From NCBI GenBank assembly GCA_034423195.1, contig DAOUIZ010000022.1, positions 1 to 16,580 on the forward strand: a stretch of DNA of 16,580 bases, read 5' to 3'. The position numbers and the translations under genes are program-made. Source of the DNA: CATOSK01 sp034423195 (GTDB lineage: Bacteria; Chloroflexota; Dehalococcoidia; Lucifugimonadales; UBA3495). The notes beneath the pieces were generated by a model, which searched no databases, had not been told where the DNA came from, and saw only the letters and a program-made list of their open reading frames with translations. Below, one piece after another: positions 1 to 6,600 of this stretch. Position 1 is the first letter of the stretch; each line of letters begins with the position of its first letter.

Positions 1-77
1 GCCATCTGCAAGGGCATCGTGGAGGCCCACGGGGGCCGCATCCGGGCCGAGAGCGACGGCCCCGGCCTGGGGGGCGG
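1..77 (+). CDS. Histidine kinase C-terminal end (HATPase_c), partial, frameshifted into the next gene
   Basis: The window opens inside a gene. Frame 1 reads AICKGIVEAHGGRIRAES followed by DGPGLGG, the last helix/strand and G2-type glycine box at the end of a sensor kinase ATP-binding domain. The usual ending (F-T-F-T-L-P) is present but in frame 3, from base 78. Adding one G to the six-G run at about 69-74 would give GLGGRFTFTLPVAEG without a break. So this kinase probably continues directly into the regulator downstream as one hybrid polypeptide. The missing base may be a sequencing or assembly error, a real mutation, or slippage on the G-run. Everything upstream (sensor, HisKA) is outside the window. 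Confidence 0.75.
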
Positions 78-95
78 TTCACCTTCACCCTGCCG

Positions 96-908
96 GTGGC
101 GGAGGGGGTTGCAGTTCCGGCGGCGCCGCCGTCCCCGTCGCGCACCAGGCGGACAACAAGAGAGCGTGTCCGGGTCCTGGCCGTGGACGACGACCCCCAG
201 GCGCTGCGCTACGTCCGGGATGTCCTCAACAGGGCGGGCTACGCGCCCATCGTCACCTGCGACCCGGCGGACGTTCCCCGGCTAATGGCCGACCAGAAGC
301 CCCACGTGGTCCTGCTGGACCTGGTGCTGCCGGGCAGCGACGGGATCCAGTTGATGCACGACATTCGCCGGACGGCGGACGTGCCGGTGATCTTCGTGTC
401 AGCCTACGGCCAGGACGACACCGTGGCCCGGGCCTTGGACATGGGCGCCGCCGACTATTTGGTGAAACCCTTTTCCCAGACGGAACTGGCGGCCCGGATC
501 CGGGCGGCGCTGCGCAAGCGGCTGGAGCCCCTCCCTGGTGAGCCGTCTGTGTCCTTTGCTACCGGTGGGCTGAGCATCGACTACGCGCAGCGAAAGGTGG
601 CGCTGGACGGGGAGCCGGTGGAGTTGACGGCCACGGAGTACGCGGTGCTCTACGAGCTGGCGGTCCACGCTCCCCGGGTGCTGAACCAGAGCCTGCTGCT
701 CCAACGGGTGTGGGGGCCGGAGCGGGTCCGCGAGGGCTGGCTGGTCAGGGACGTGGTGAAGCGGCTGCGCCGCAAGCTGGGGGACGATGCCGCCGAACCC
801 AGGCACATCTTCACCGAGCCAAGGGTGGGGTACCGGATGGCGGTGGGGGAGGGATCATCATCGTCCCCTCCGATGAACGCCGCGACCGGCGCGGATGGCA
901 CCGGCTGA
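96..908 (+). CDS. Response regulator, REC plus OmpR/PhoB-type winged helix; probably the C-terminal half of a hybrid kinase
   Basis: This is a two-component output protein: the receiver takes a phosphate from a kinase and the C-terminal domain binds DNA. The receiver spans about residues 26-140, with the acidic pair at D31-D33, the phospho-acceptor D75 in VVLLDLVLPG, a conserved Ser in VIFVSAYG and Lys in YLVKPF. The winged helix (about 160-250) shows LTATEYAVLYELA, a recognition helix around VRDVVKRLRRKLG and the wing ending EPRVGYRM. Its own GTG start at 96 is doubtful, because the frame is open upstream to base 78 and reads as the end of the kinase. A Pro/Arg-rich linker (about 8-25) joins the two. 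A kinase carrying an OmpR-type DNA-binding output in one chain is less common than separate genes. A Ser-rich tail follows the wing. The target genes are unknown. Confidence 0.88.
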   Translation: MAEGVAVPAAPPSPSRTRRTTRERVRVLAVDDDPQALRYVRDVLNRAGYAPIVTCDPADVPRLMADQKPHVVLLDLVLPGSDGIQLMHDIRRTADVPVIFVSAYGQDDTVARALDMGAADYLVKPFSQTELAARIRAALRKRLEPLPGEPSVSFATGGLSIDYAQRKVALDGEPVELTATEYAVLYELAVHAPRVLNQSLLLQRVWGPERVREGWLVRDVVKRLRRKLGDDAAEPRHIFTEPRVGYRMAVGEGSSSSPPMNAATGADGTG

Positions 909-921
909 CATCGTCCCTGGT

Positions 922-1407
922 TCATGTCCGCCGCCCGGGAGTGCCGGAGCCTTGGGCGCCATCGAGTTCCTGGATGGCGCCGCCGCTGTCTGCGGTCGCC
1001 AGGGCGGCCCGTCTGGCCTGAGCGCCGATCCGGTCCCGGGCGGCCCGGTCGAGGGTGGCGGAACCCTGGGCGATGGCCGGTAGGTCCCCGTCCACAAGCC
1101 GCTCCCTGAAGGACCGGAGGCTGTCCTCCTCCTCGTGGGTCAGGATGCCGTCCTGGGTGGCGTGCTGGACTCCCTGGGCCCATCCGTTGGCGATGGCCTG
1201 GGAGATGTCATCGTCAGTTGCCCGGGCCCGTAGGGCAATGGACTGGAGGGTATTCCGAAGGGCGGTCTCGTTGAAGCCGGTGGTCCCGGCAGCCTGGGCG
1301 GCCAGTTGGGTCATCTCCCGCATCCCCTGGGCGTGGAGGTCACGGCACTGGCCGTGCTGCTTCCGGAGAAAGCCGGCGTTCTGGTTGCAGTACCGGCAGG
1401 TTCCCAT
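922..1407 (-). CDS. Small zinc-ribbon-like protein with helical region, unknown function
   Basis: The 161-aa product starts with CRYCNQNAGFLRKQHGQC, a CxxC pair and a later Cys that look like a short zinc ribbon. A mostly helical, acidic region follows, including ISQAIANGWAQGVQHATQDG and ILTHEEEDSLRSFRERL. This layout resembles bacterial proteins with a Cys-rich N-terminus, a helical middle and a longer C-terminal domain. Here the C-terminal part is absent and the tail (about 125-161) is low complexity, so the gene may be truncated. A strong ribosome binding site (AGGAGG at 1414-1419, six bases before ATG) supports the start. It lies 48 bases after hsdR on the same strand and could be cotranscribed with it. 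It ends only 13 bases from the convergent regulator gene, with no visible terminator. No enzymatic role can be assigned. Confidence 0.7.
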   Translation of the reverse strand: MGTCRYCNQNAGFLRKQHGQCRDLHAQGMREMTQLAAQAAGTTGFNETALRNTLQSIALRARATDDDISQAIANGWAQGVQHATQDGILTHEEEDSLRSFRERLVDGDLPAIAQGSATLDRAARDRIGAQARRAALATADSGGAIQELDGAQGSGTPGRRT

Positions 1408-1413
1408 TCTGGC

Positions 1414-1419
1414 CCTCCT
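1414..1419 (-). promoter_or_regulatory. Strong Shine-Dalgarno of the zinc-ribbon gene
   Basis: AGGAGG lies six bases upstream of the ATG at 1405-1407 on the minus strand. It fixes that start and shows the gene has its own efficient initiation even if it is transcribed with hsdR. Confidence 0.7.
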
Positions 1420-1455
1420 GGCTTGGGTCCACGAACTGTTCCGCTATTTCTAGCC

Positions 1456-4400
1456 CTAGTAGGTCATCCGGAACAAAGTCTCGTTGAGGGACTTCCGAAA
1501 CTCCGGGTTCCCCGAGTATGCCTTATAGAGTTCGGTCTGGCACCGCACCATGGCGGTGACCAGCCGGCGCACCGCCGAGTCATGCTCGATCTGGGCGTTC
1601 TGCCGGTCCGAGTTCATCCTGGCGTTCAGGTATGCTTGGTCCTCGAGGACCTGCTCGGGCATCCGGTTGATGACCTCCGTGACCCTGTCGGGTTCGGAGA
1701 ATATCCCGCCCCATGTCTTGTTGAACTCTGCGACGATGTTGGAGAGCCGGTCCAGCTCGGGCTCGGCGGCGTGGCCCACGCCTCCGGTCAGCACCGGATC
1801 AATCTCGGCGTCCTCCTCGGCTAGGCTGATGCTCCGGGCTGCCTTCCGCTCCATCCGGTACGTGTCCATGTCCACTGCTTCCAGGATTCCCCGGGACAGG
1901 TCAGGCTCCTCGGGGGCGGGCAGCTTTCCCACCAGGAAGTTCAGGAAGATGGAGAGTTTCTCCCACTGCGCGTTCCCGTAGGGCAGCACTTGGGACAGGA
2001 AGGCGTAGAGCCGGCCGAAGGCCTTGGCCGAGCTCTTGAACTCCACCTGCCCATCCTCGTCCAGCTTCAGGTACTCCTCCACGCAGGCGTCAAGCACGGG
2101 GTCGAGCTGGCTGCGGTCAGCCCCGTCCAGGTACGCCTCCACGAAGGTATCGACCTGCTCCCATGAGTAGACCTGGCGCTGGTCCAGCGTTCCCCGAAGG
2201 TCGTGGAGCTTGTCGGGGTCGGTCCCGTTGGCGAGGATGGTGGTCTGGTAGTAGTCCTCGAAGGCTGCCTGGATCGCGTCGGGGTTGTTCATGAAGTCCA
2301 GCACGAACACGCTGTCCTTGTTGGGCGCCGTGCGGTTCAGCCGGGAGAGGGTCTGGACCGCCTGGATGCCGCCCAGGGTCTTGTCCACGTACATCGTGTG
2401 CAACAGCGGCTCGTCGTAGCCCGTCTGGAACTTGTCGGCGCAGATGAGGATGCGGTACGGGTCCTCCCGTACCATCTCGGGTATCTTGGCTGAGGGGAAC
2501 CCGTTCAGGGAGGGCTCGCTGACCCGTTGCCCGTCATGGTCCCGCTCCCCCGAGAAGGCGATGATGGCGCGGAAGGGCAGCTCCCTCCTGGCGATGCAGT
2601 CGTTGATGGCCAGGTAGTAGTCGATGGCCCGGTTCACCCCGTCGGTCACCACCATGGCCCGGGCCTTCCCGCCCATGAGCTGGGGGCTGAAGACGGACTC
2701 GTTGAAGTGGTCCACCATGATCTCCGCCTTGGAGCTGATGGCGTACTCGTGGCCCTCGACGTAGTGCCGGAGACGCCGCTGGGCCCGCCTGGAGTCGAAC
2801 TCCGGGTCGTCGTCGATCTTCTTGACGATGTTGAAGTAGCTCTGGATGCTGGTGTAGTTCTGCAGCACGTCCAGGATGAAGTCCTCCTGGATGGCCTGCT
2901 TCATCGAGTAGACGTGGAAGGGGAGGTGCCTCACCGTCCCGTCAGGCTGGGGGGACTCCTCCCCGAAGAGCTCCAGGGTCCGGTTCTTCGGCGTGGCCGT
3001 GAAGGCGAAGTAGCTGGCGTTCCCCAGCATCTTCCGGCTCTCGATGATCCGGTTGATCCGGTCCTCGTAGTCTTCCTCTTCCTCCTCGGGCTGGTCTCCC
3101 AGGGCCACGTTCATCATGGCCGAGGTGCGCCCTCCGTAGCTGGAGTGGGCTTCGTCGATGACGATGGCGAACTTCCGGTCCAGGTGTTCGTTGGCCATGG
3201 CGTCCAGGATGAAGGGAAACTTCTGGACCGTGGTGATGATGATCTTCTTTCCCTCGGTGATGAGACGGCGGAGACCGGCGGAGTCGTCCGCGTGTCCCAC
3301 CGTGGAGCTCACCTGGGCGAACTGCCGGATGGTGGCATTGATCTGGCTGTCCAGCACCCGGCGGTCGGTGACGATGATGACGGAGTCGAAGACGTTCTGG
3401 CCGTCCTTCTGGAGCCCGATGAACTGGCGGGTCAGCCAGGCGATGGAGTTGGACTTCCCGCTCCCCGCGGAGTGCTGGACCAGGTAGCGGAGCCCGGCAC
3501 CGTTGGCGGCGACGTGGGCCAGGAGCTGCCGCACCACCTCCAGCTGGTGGTAGCGGGGCCAGATCGGCCCTCCCTGGACCTTCTGGGCGTAGTTCTCGAT
3601 GATGTCGGTGAGGCTGCCCGGGGTCAGGGTCTCCCGCCAGAGATAGTCGGTGCGGAGCCCGTCGGGGTTGGGCGGGTTGCCGGCGCCTCCATCGTGGCCC
3701 TGGTCGAAGGGCAGGAAGAACGACTTGGGACCGGCCAGCTCGGCGCAGAACCGGACCCTGTTTTCGTCGACGGCCATGTGGGCGGCGCAGCGCCCGGGGC
3801 GTAACAGGTCTTCCCGGGGGTCTCGGTCCTTCCGGTACTGCTCGACGGCGTCCCCGACGTTCTGTTTGGTGAGGTTGTTCTTGAGCTCGAAGGTCAGGAT
3901 GGGAAGCCCGTTGATGAACAACACCAGGTCCAGCGAGCGGTTCGAGTTCCTGGCGCTGTAGTGGACCTGCCGGGTGACCGAGAAGCGGTTCAGGGCGTTC
4001 ATCGCAGCCGCTTCCTGGTTGCCTGCGCTGGGTGTCCCGTAGAAGAGCCGGACGGAGTGCTGCTGGTGCTGGACGCCGTTCCGGAGGACGTCGATGATGC
4101 CCCGGTTCCCCACCTCCCGCTTGAGGCGGGCCAGGAACTGCCGCCGGGTGTTGTCGTCCTGGTCCAGGTGGAGGGCTTGGGCCGTCTCGGGCTGGGTGTC
4201 CTGCAGGAAGGCGGCGAGTTGGGACAGGTCCACGCAGCCCGCGGCGGCATAGTCGGCGTTCTCGCCCTGGAGCCAGCCGGAGTCCTCGAGGAGGATGATG
4301 CTGCGGGTTTCCAGACCCTTCTCGCTGGTGTCTGTGGGCGATGAGGGTGACCGTAGGCGTGCCGCCGTTCCCTTCGGCAACTGGAACACTCCGCGGCGAG

Positions 4401-4521
4401 CCGTCGACCAATCCGTTGTGGGCGGTATGTCCGAGTAGTCGATCTGTTCGTCGGAAAGTTCTTCGAGGGCCTTCAACCTGGCCCATTGTTCATCCGTCAG
4501 TCCGGTGTCAGGCTTGTTCAT
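1456..4521 (-). CDS. hsdR: Type I restriction endonuclease subunit R with a BrnA-antitoxin-like N-terminal extension
   Basis: HsdR is the motor and nuclease subunit of a type I restriction complex: it translocates DNA using ATP and cuts unmethylated DNA. The nuclease core is visible as LDLVLFINGLPILTFELK (about residues 197-214, PD-(D/E)XK type). Walker A is HSAGSGKS (about 349-356), the DEAH box lies near 454-457, FTATPKN near 507-513, and a helicase VI-like QTLSRLNRT precedes the helical C-terminal region. Residues 1-50 are not typical of HsdR: DEQIDYSDIPP then TDWSTARRGVF recalls the N-terminal half of BrnA/CopG-like antitoxins, but the ribbon-helix-helix that should follow is missing. The usual HsdR start is recognisable at TDTSEKGLET (about 62-71). 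The gene begins 14 bases inside the end of the BrnT-like toxin gene, the usual brnT-brnA arrangement. The first methionine after the fusion is far downstream, so HsdR probably cannot be made without the extension. Confidence 0.95.
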   Translation of the reverse strand: MNKPDTGLTDEQWARLKALEELSDEQIDYSDIPPTTDWSTARRGVFQLPKGTAARLRSPSSPTDTSEKGLETRSIILLEDSGWLQGENADYAAAGCVDLSQLAAFLQDTQPETAQALHLDQDDNTRRQFLARLKREVGNRGIIDVLRNGVQHQQHSVRLFYGTPSAGNQEAAAMNALNRFSVTRQVHYSARNSNRSLDLVLFINGLPILTFELKNNLTKQNVGDAVEQYRKDRDPREDLLRPGRCAAHMAVDENRVRFCAELAGPKSFFLPFDQGHDGGAGNPPNPDGLRTDYLWRETLTPGSLTDIIENYAQKVQGGPIWPRYHQLEVVRQLLAHVAANGAGLRYLVQHSAGSGKSNSIAWLTRQFIGLQKDGQNVFDSVIIVTDRRVLDSQINATIRQFAQVSSTVGHADDSAGLRRLITEGKKIIITTVQKFPFILDAMANEHLDRKFAIVIDEAHSSYGGRTSAMMNVALGDQPEEEEEDYEDRINRIIESRKMLGNASYFAFTATPKNRTLELFGEESPQPDGTVRHLPFHVYSMKQAIQEDFILDVLQNYTSIQSYFNIVKKIDDDPEFDSRRAQRRLRHYVEGHEYAISSKAEIMVDHFNESVFSPQLMGGKARAMVVTDGVNRAIDYYLAINDCIARRELPFRAIIAFSGERDHDGQRVSEPSLNGFPSAKIPEMVREDPYRILICADKFQTGYDEPLLHTMYVDKTLGGIQAVQTLSRLNRTAPNKDSVFVLDFMNNPDAIQAAFEDYYQTTILANGTDPDKLHDLRGTLDQRQVYSWEQVDTFVEAYLDGADRSQLDPVLDACVEEYLKLDEDGQVEFKSSAKAFGRLYAFLSQVLPYGNAQWEKLSIFLNFLVGKLPAPEEPDLSRGILEAVDMDTYRMERKAARSISLAEEDAEIDPVLTGGVGHAAEPELDRLSNIVAEFNKTWGGIFSEPDRVTEVINRMPEQVLEDQAYLNARMNSDRQNAQIEHDSAVRRLVTAMVRCQTELYKAYSGNPEFRKSLNETLFRMTY

Positions 4522-4783
4522 AATGCGCTCTTTCGTGGCTGGTTGCTCGTCTGGCGCTGATTATACGCCCGTGAAGTCGCCCTTCTTCGGTTTGCTCCCA
4601 GGTGTGGACAACTGTCAGGATGGTGGGCCCTGCATAGCCGATGGTTCGATACCTTTGTTCATTCGGGTATGGGTCATCCAACGTCATGTTCGGACCCTCG
4701 AAGACGAGGGCAGCTTCCTCGAAAGTAACGCCGTGTTTTCTCAGGTTGTCCCTGTTCTTGTCCTGGTCCCAGGTCCACTCCAC
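4508..4783 (-). CDS. brnT: BrnT-family toxin (RelE-like fold ribonuclease)
   Basis: The 91-aa product has the family pattern in order: WTWDQDKNRDNLRKHGVTF, then EEAALVFE, an acidic stretch, ERYRTIGY-like strands (EQRYRTIGYAG), ILTVVHT, and the signature GRIISARRATSHERAHYE. Known BrnT proteins are ribosome-independent RNases that stop translation and are neutralised by the cognate BrnA, which also represses the operon. The start is GTG at 4781-4783 with GGGAG a few bases upstream, 17 bases after hsdS. The stop overlaps the first codons of hsdR by 14 bases, so the two are probably translationally coupled. No stand-alone brnA exists: the only antitoxin-like sequence is the first ~50 residues of HsdR. 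If intact, as it appears, the toxin would need that segment or an antitoxin elsewhere. Confidence 0.85.
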   Translation of the reverse strand: MEWTWDQDKNRDNLRKHGVTFEEAALVFEGPNMTLDDPYPNEQRYRTIGYAGPTILTVVHTWEQTEEGRLHGRIISARRATSHERAHYEQA

Positions 4784-4800
4784 GGAAAGCTCCCGAAGAG

Positions 4801-6210
4801 CTACGGTGATCTGGAGTCGGAAACGCTGCGCTTCCGCTGGACTGGTTGGTTTTCACCTCTGGGATCGGGCAGGTTTTCCGCAGCCTCCCGCACATCCAGT
4901 TGCCCCGTGACCACGTCGGCGATGAGCCGGGTCCGGTATTCGTTCATCAGGCCGATCTGGCGGCGGGCGTGGTCTATGGATGTGTTGAGGTTGATAGTGG
5001 CTTGATCAAGGTACCTGAGAATGGCGGTTTGTTCCTTTGTCGGTGGCACTGGAATGACAATATTTGCAAGTGTGCCGGTATATATAACATCAATAGTGGT
5101 TGCGTTGCTCAAGAACGCTAGTTGTTGTTGCAGAATTTGACTGTCTTGGATCAACGTCATTAGGTAATCTGGAACCAAGTGATCCACATCAGGATGAACT
5201 CGGAGGAGGCAAGGGTGCAATACGCCGCATTCGACCCCGTCCGGTACTAGCATTGTTCGCCCGATGGTGCCTCTACTTGTGACCAATATGTCCCCGGGAA
5301 TTACCTCGAATGTCCGCAGGGCTTGAAACTTCTCTTCACTGACGTAGTCCGAACCGCCCTTGAGGTCCCGGTCGATGACGTTCCTCTGGGTGTACACCTT
5401 AAAGTCAGTGCCTATCATCTCCAGTGCCGTCAGTTGGCTACCGAATGGACCTGCTTTAATCGAGCCTCGCCACTTGGCAACGAACCTCTTCAGGGCTGCT
5501 ACTTCCCAATGCTCCGGCACCTCTCCCAGCCACTCCACCCCGGAGTCCCTGAGTTTCACGCTTGAGTCCAAGCCCCGGGTGACGGCCTGGTGGACCAGTG
5601 CCTGCCGCTGCTCCTCCAGCAGTGCGATGAGCCGCTCCTTGCTGGCGATGTACCGCTGGATCTGCTCGTCGGCGTGGTCGAGGAACCGGACGATGGCGGC
5701 TTGTTCTTCGGGAGGGGGGATGCAACAGGAGATTGCCTTAAAGTGTTCAGGCCTGAGGCTCCACATGTCAGAAGCTATACCATAGGACCAACGTTCTGCC
5801 TCTTTGGCGAAGGCTGGGGTCCTGAGCAAGTAGTGGAGGAACTGCACTATGTTCCCCGACGTGGGCCTCTGTACCACGTAGGCAGGGCTGATTATGCCTT
5901 TGTACTTGGACAAACCAATTGCTCCCTGCCAGGCCCGCATTTTGTTGTATGCGATGTCACCTGGGAGCACCAACTTGTAGCTTGACTTATCGATCCTTGA
6001 ACCGTCCTTCAAGGTTTCGTCTTGGAGCAAGGTGCTCTGCTTGATCACCCCTTGGCCTATAGTAACGGAGAGCATCTCCTCGTTAGGGTGATTCTTGTCA
6101 TCTACTTCGGTGAACGTGCCCCGGTTCGGCACGACTCCCCAATGTGATGGGACTTTCCCGAGCCATGTTGCTCCGGAGTCCTTGTAGCTTTCGTAGGGTT
6201 TCAATTCCAT
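4801..6210 (-). CDS. hsdS: Type I restriction-modification specificity subunit
   Basis: HsdS holds the two target recognition domains that read the bipartite DNA target for both methylation and cleavage. The 469-aa protein has the expected two-fold layout. TRD1 opens with KDSGATWLGKVPSHWG (about 10-25). The central conserved helix includes PPPEEQAAIVRFLDHADEQI and LLEEQRQALVHQAVTRGLD. TRD2 opens with RDSGVEWLGEVPEHWE, a repeat of the first opening. The C-terminal conserved helix begins PPTKEQTAILRYLDQA and continues to LIADVVTGQLDV. The recognition segments (about 5000-5500 and 5750-6200) are visibly less GC-rich than the conserved helices, as expected for exchanged TRDs. No strong ribosome binding site precedes the ATG. 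It sits between the 78-aa orphan and brnT. Confidence 0.95.
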   Translation of the reverse strand: MELKPYESYKDSGATWLGKVPSHWGVVPNRGTFTEVDDKNHPNEEMLSVTIGQGVIKQSTLLQDETLKDGSRIDKSSYKLVLPGDIAYNKMRAWQGAIGLSKYKGIISPAYVVQRPTSGNIVQFLHYLLRTPAFAKEAERWSYGIASDMWSLRPEHFKAISCCIPPPEEQAAIVRFLDHADEQIQRYIASKERLIALLEEQRQALVHQAVTRGLDSSVKLRDSGVEWLGEVPEHWEVAALKRFVAKWRGSIKAGPFGSQLTALEMIGTDFKVYTQRNVIDRDLKGGSDYVSEEKFQALRTFEVIPGDILVTSRGTIGRTMLVPDGVECGVLHPCLLRVHPDVDHLVPDYLMTLIQDSQILQQQLAFLSNATTIDVIYTGTLANIVIPVPPTKEQTAILRYLDQATINLNTSIDHARRQIGLMNEYRTRLIADVVTGQLDVREAAENLPDPRGENQPVQRKRSVSDSRSP

Positions 6211-6242
6211 TTTGTATTGAGAGTTACCAGAGGAGGAAATGA

Positions 6243-6479
6243 CTAGGATGAAGAACCCTGATCTCGGTGGGCATCCAACTCCTTGAACATTTCGTGCAGG
6301 TATTCCCTCGCCTCTCGGATCTTTTCTCCCTTATACATTTCCAGTATCTGTCCGCTACGTCGTATCTCAGCAGCGTACTCCTCCATGGCTCTCCCCATAG
6401 CATCCTCGTCATTATTCAGCATGGCCTGCCTAACCTTCTCCCGAAAGGAGTGCCAATCTGGGTATCTGGTCATTTTCAT
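6243..6479 (-). CDS. Small helical protein inside the restriction operon, unknown
   Basis: The 78-aa product is charged and helical, with RYPDWHSFREKVRQAMLNN and EKIREAREYLHEMFKELDA. No family was recognised. AGGAG (6482-6486) precedes two possible ATGs: the first at 6477-6479 is only two bases away, while the second at 6471-6473 is at the usual distance of eight, giving 76 residues. I therefore favour the second in practice but report the longer frame. It lies between hsdM and hsdS on the same strand, 32 bases before hsdS, so it is probably cotranscribed. It could be an accessory or regulatory subunit, or an antitoxin-sized protein, but nothing in the sequence decides this. Confidence 0.6.
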   Translation of the reverse strand: MKMTRYPDWHSFREKVRQAMLNNDEDAMGRAMEEYAAEIRRSGQILEMYKGEKIREAREYLHEMFKELDAHRDQGSSS

Positions 6480-6519
6480 TACTCCTGTCCCTTTCGCATC
6501 AACTGAAGTTTCTGATGCA

Positions 6520-6545
6520 AAAAGTCAACTAGATGGCAGACTTTT
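6520..6545 (-). promoter_or_regulatory. Inverted repeat between hsdM and the small orphan
   Basis: AAAAGTC and GACTTTT form a seven-base perfect stem around a 12-base loop, and the minus strand ends in a T-rich 3' arm. It sits in the 121-base gap after hsdM. The stem is AT-rich and weak, so it might be an RNA processing or partial termination point that lowers hsdS and hsdR relative to hsdM. Confidence 0.3.
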
Positions 6546-6600
6546 CATGCAGAGTCCAATCCCGTGCAAGACGAGCCTTGCGGTTCAGGGTTTCGGTCAG

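Noticed and set aside
2527..3804. Long plus-strand open frame (425 aa) opposite hsdR
   Set aside because: It mirrors the codon pattern of a certain hsdR, is rich in Val/Gly/Asp with no domain, and has no ribosome binding site.
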